Positions 62,232 to 64,000 of a stretch of DNA of 64,000 nt are shown in pieces. The position numbers were made by a program, and so were the translations under genes. The notes beneath the pieces are model-generated. The model made no database searches. It saw only the letters and a list, made by a program, of their open reading frames with translations, and was not told the DNA's origin. The stretch's first letter is position 1. Each line of letters starts with the position of its first letter. Source of the DNA: Hufsiella arboris (lineage in GTDB: Bacteria; Bacteroidota; Bacteroidia; Sphingobacteriales; Sphingobacteriaceae); the NCBI RefSeq assembly GCF_009834875.1, contig NZ_WVHT01000005.1, positions 248,001-312,000 on the forward strand. The letters run 5' to 3'.

Positions 62232-63056
62232 CTAGCTAAAAAGTGGCTTTGGTATACTGAAAGGGCACTTTCTCGACTGGTGGAATGGCTGCTCGGCTAT
62301 GTCGAGATTTTTGAATTGCTTTTTATATTGAGCTGGCAGAAGGCAGTCTCTTACTTGCTTCTGCAGCTGGAGGTTATTTAATATTCTATATATGCGAAGT
62401 AGGGGCAGCAACAGCGTTCCGTTGCCGAGCGATAATTTTTTCTGTACAATTTCCGGGCATAACGTAGCTTGCACCAATCTTAACAGAAGATACCTGGCGG
62501 TTCCCAAATGCTTTTTATATTGCTTAAAAAGGTGAATAGAATAGTCGCTTAACGCGAGATTGGTTTGCAAATGATTATCCCTGGCAAATTTCCAGGCTTG
62601 AAAGTTTTCAGGTAGATCTTTAACCTGCATGCGTATACCGACGTCGTGAAACGTCGCAAAAATTTCTTCCTTCTGTTCATCGGTCAGTTTGCGTTCCAGG
62701 AGTTCGTACGAGCGGATAGAATAATCAATCAGCATAAATAACACATCGCGATATGCCCAGTCTGGAATTGATTTTCCCCGCGACTGTTCAACGTGTTTAT
62801 GTATAAATGTAATCTGGTCAATGGATGCAAGGGCATCTTCGTAAGGTGAAAAGATGATTTTTTTTGCATAGGCAACCGTCGAAAATAATCGGCCGATTGG
62901 ATCCGCAGGAAGTTTGCCGGTAAAATAAAGCCAGTCCACTGCCTTGTTTAAGGCAAATTCTGCAGCGGCGCCGGCGAATATAAACAGGATTGTGTCCGCC
63001 TTGCTCCAAACCTGCCGTACAATCGAATTCTCATTAACGAAAAAGTTCCTGTTCAT
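62232..63056 (-). CDS. MpaB/Lcp-like oxygenase family protein (DUF2236)
   Basis: A 274-residue soluble protein, mostly helical. The N-terminal IVRQVWSKADTILFIFAGAAAEFAL and the central ITFIHKHVEQSRGKSIPDWAYRDVLFMLIDYSIRSYELL, with the paired His residues, match the DUF2236 (mpaB/latex-clearing oxygenase) pattern of haem-binding helices. Homologues cleave double bonds (Lcp on rubber) or act in mycophenolate synthesis, but most bacterial ones are uncharacterised, so the reaction is unknown. Its start overlaps the stop of the DUF2809 gene by 4 bases (ATGA), so translation is coupled. Confidence 0.75.
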   Translation of the reverse strand: MNRNFFVNENSIVRQVWSKADTILFIFAGAAAEFALNKAVDWLYFTGKLPADPIGRLFSTVAYAKKIIFSPYEDALASIDQITFIHKHVEQSRGKSIPDWAYRDVLFMLIDYSIRSYELLERKLTDEQKEEIFATFHDVGIRMQVKDLPENFQAWKFARDNHLQTNLALSDYSIHLFKQYKKHLGTARYLLLRLVQATLCPEIVQKKLSLGNGTLLLPLLRIYRILNNLQLQKQVRDCLLPAQYKKQFKNLDIAEQPFHQSRKCPFSIPKPLFS

Positions 63057-63454
63057 AATGTCGTTGTATTGGTTCGGTTAGAGTTTAAATTATATAGCAT
63101 CCTTTCGGCAGACCAGATCACCAACATACCCCAAGTGTACATCAGCATATCAATCCATGAAAACGACGTTTCCATCAGGATCCTTGCCGTGGGCGAATTT
63201 TTTAAACCAAGTATGTTTAATATATCAAAAAGTTGCAGGATCTCAATGAGATACGAGAACAACAGCACACCGAGCGCCGCGATGTAGTCATCAGTTTGAA
63301 CAAAGCTTTTTACAAGGCAATAAAGCAGGATCACGACGAGGAAGTCGCCTACGAAGGGGCGTATTATTGAATCGTGGCAAAATAGCGCGATTAAAATTTC
63401 GATCGCCAAAAGGATGGACGCGGAGATTAAGTAAGTTGATCGAAGCTTAAACAT
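63053..63454 (-). CDS. DUF2809 integral membrane protein
   Basis: A 133-residue protein with four predicted helices. The conserved DUF2809 features are present: HDSIIRPFVGDFLVVILLY, the YLIEILQ helix, and SFSWIDMLMYTWG near the end. The family has no known function. It overlaps its neighbours on both sides (by 8 bases upstream and 4 downstream), so the three genes form one tight operon. Confidence 0.88.
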   Translation of the reverse strand: MFKLRSTYLISASILLAIEILIALFCHDSIIRPFVGDFLVVILLYCLVKSFVQTDDYIAALGVLLFSYLIEILQLFDILNILGLKNSPTARILMETSFSWIDMLMYTWGMLVIWSAERMLYNLNSNRTNTTTL

Positions 63455-63950
63455 AAAGGGTGCGATTTTGTAAATCTCTCAGATCAACAGTCGCTCGATA
63501 TGCGATCAGCAAAGGAATTAGACCTAAAATGCCGAAAGAGCAGTCAATAAGCCGCCAGAACATGGGGATGTGCCGGGCCTGACCCGCAATGATAACGAAC
63601 GGAACAACAAGCAGACAAGCAAGGATGCCAAATTCAATTACCCAGATATTTTTTACAGGGTCTTTTAATGGCCCGATAAACAATACCGCTAAATTCAAGT
63701 GTGCAAATGCTAACCAGTCGGTTCCATAACTTAGGTACGGATATATATTATTAGTCGAAACAATAGCATGATAAACAGTTTCGAACCATTCTGCCACCAC
63801 AAAGGGAAAACTTGTTGAATGATTAACCAGCCATTTTAATTCGGTTTCAATTGGAAAGGCTGTAAGGCCACTGATCAGCAAGCCAACTATCATGATACTG
63901 ATGCAAATCCTTATTCTTAGCAGCAGGCGATTTTCGATTTTCATGTACAA
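63447..63950 (-). CDS. Hypothetical four-helix membrane protein
   Basis: A 167-residue protein with helices at about 9-29, 82-96, 103-125 and 134-150. The middle segment FPIETELKWLVNHSTSFPFVVAEWFETVYHA is amphipathic. Residues such as YPYLSYGTDWLAFAHLNLAVLFIG look conserved-type but match no family I recognise. It is the first gene of the operon with DUF2809 and the MpaB-like protein, so it may share their membrane-linked oxidative role. The 50 bases to the window edge are A/T-rich and show no clear promoter. Confidence 0.65.
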   Translation of the reverse strand: MYMKIENRLLLRIRICISIMIVGLLISGLTAFPIETELKWLVNHSTSFPFVVAEWFETVYHAIVSTNNIYPYLSYGTDWLAFAHLNLAVLFIGPLKDPVKNIWVIEFGILACLLVVPFVIIAGQARHIPMFWRLIDCSFGILGLIPLLIAYRATVDLRDLQNRTLYV

Positions 63951-64000
63951 AGCCAGTTTTAAAGTTTTTCGATTTTTTTTAAAAGTACTTTGAAAATCAA

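Noticed and set aside
1-64000. CRISPR array, insertion sequences, prophage or tRNA/rRNA genes
   Set aside because: No spaced direct repeats, transposase or phage genes were found, and no cloverleaf with a TTC-type T-loop was recognised by eye. A tRNA scan was not possible.

Overview
The window looks like a chromosomal segment of a Bacteroidota organism, most like the Sphingobacteriaceae (Pedobacter/Mucilaginibacter type). The evidence is a SusC/SusD pair with a one-protein hybrid two-component regulator, bacillithiol genes (bshA, ytxJ), many lipoproteins with short MK-type signals, a DPP-IV-type S9 peptidase, and repeated matches to the Bacteroidota promoter TTTG-N19..20-TAnnTTTG. No phage, transposon, CRISPR array, rRNA or tRNA was seen by eye.

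Layout. (1) 1-11.5 kb: two rhomboid-family genes behind mutL on the minus strand; a short promoter-to-terminator transcription unit with tiny ORFs (2.93-3.17 kb); an amidohydrolase and a GH3-C/beta-lactamase hybrid; bshA; a lactonase-like propeller; a pseudouridine synthase with a long disordered head; a lytic transglycosylase. (2) 11.6-27.6 kb: housekeeping genes (uvrA, nnr, an ECF sigma/anti-sigma pair behind lipA, ytxJ, a 39-aa lipoprotein, ribH, a TPR protein, a likely structured RNA, recF-dciA, ndk, nrnA, two FKBP isomerases, tatD, ansA). (3) 27.6-34.2 kb, minus strand: a signalling operon of response regulator-kinase, large CHASE3/HAMP/GAF hybrid kinase with three receivers, stand-alone receiver, CheR and CheB, with no chemoreceptor, CheA or CheW nearby. 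(4) 34.3-36.9 kb: SGNH hydrolase, dicarboxylate symporter, unknown secreted protein. (5) 37.3-54.6 kb: a carbohydrate-utilisation locus of SusC, SusD, FG-GAP/UnbV lipoprotein, GH35-like glycosidase, HTCS regulator and DUF1080 protein, interrupted on the other strand by a five-repeat propeller-like lipoprotein and an SRPBCC protein. (6) 54.7-64 kb, minus strand: DPP-IV-like peptidase; a probable iron-uptake operon (TonB receptor, DUF4374, PepSY) with a candidate iron operator on its promoter; and a three-gene membrane/DUF2809/MpaB-like operon.

How the parts work together. The SusCD locus would bind, import and cleave a glycan, with the HTCS sensing it. The TonB-DUF4374-PepSY genes would take up and reduce a ferric chelate. 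The CheB/CheR cluster is best read as a methylation-type accessory to a two-component phosphorelay rather than to chemotaxis. Several genes (lipA, recF, mutL) have a -7 element ending only 4-9 bases before the start codon, which points to leaderless or nearly leaderless mRNAs.
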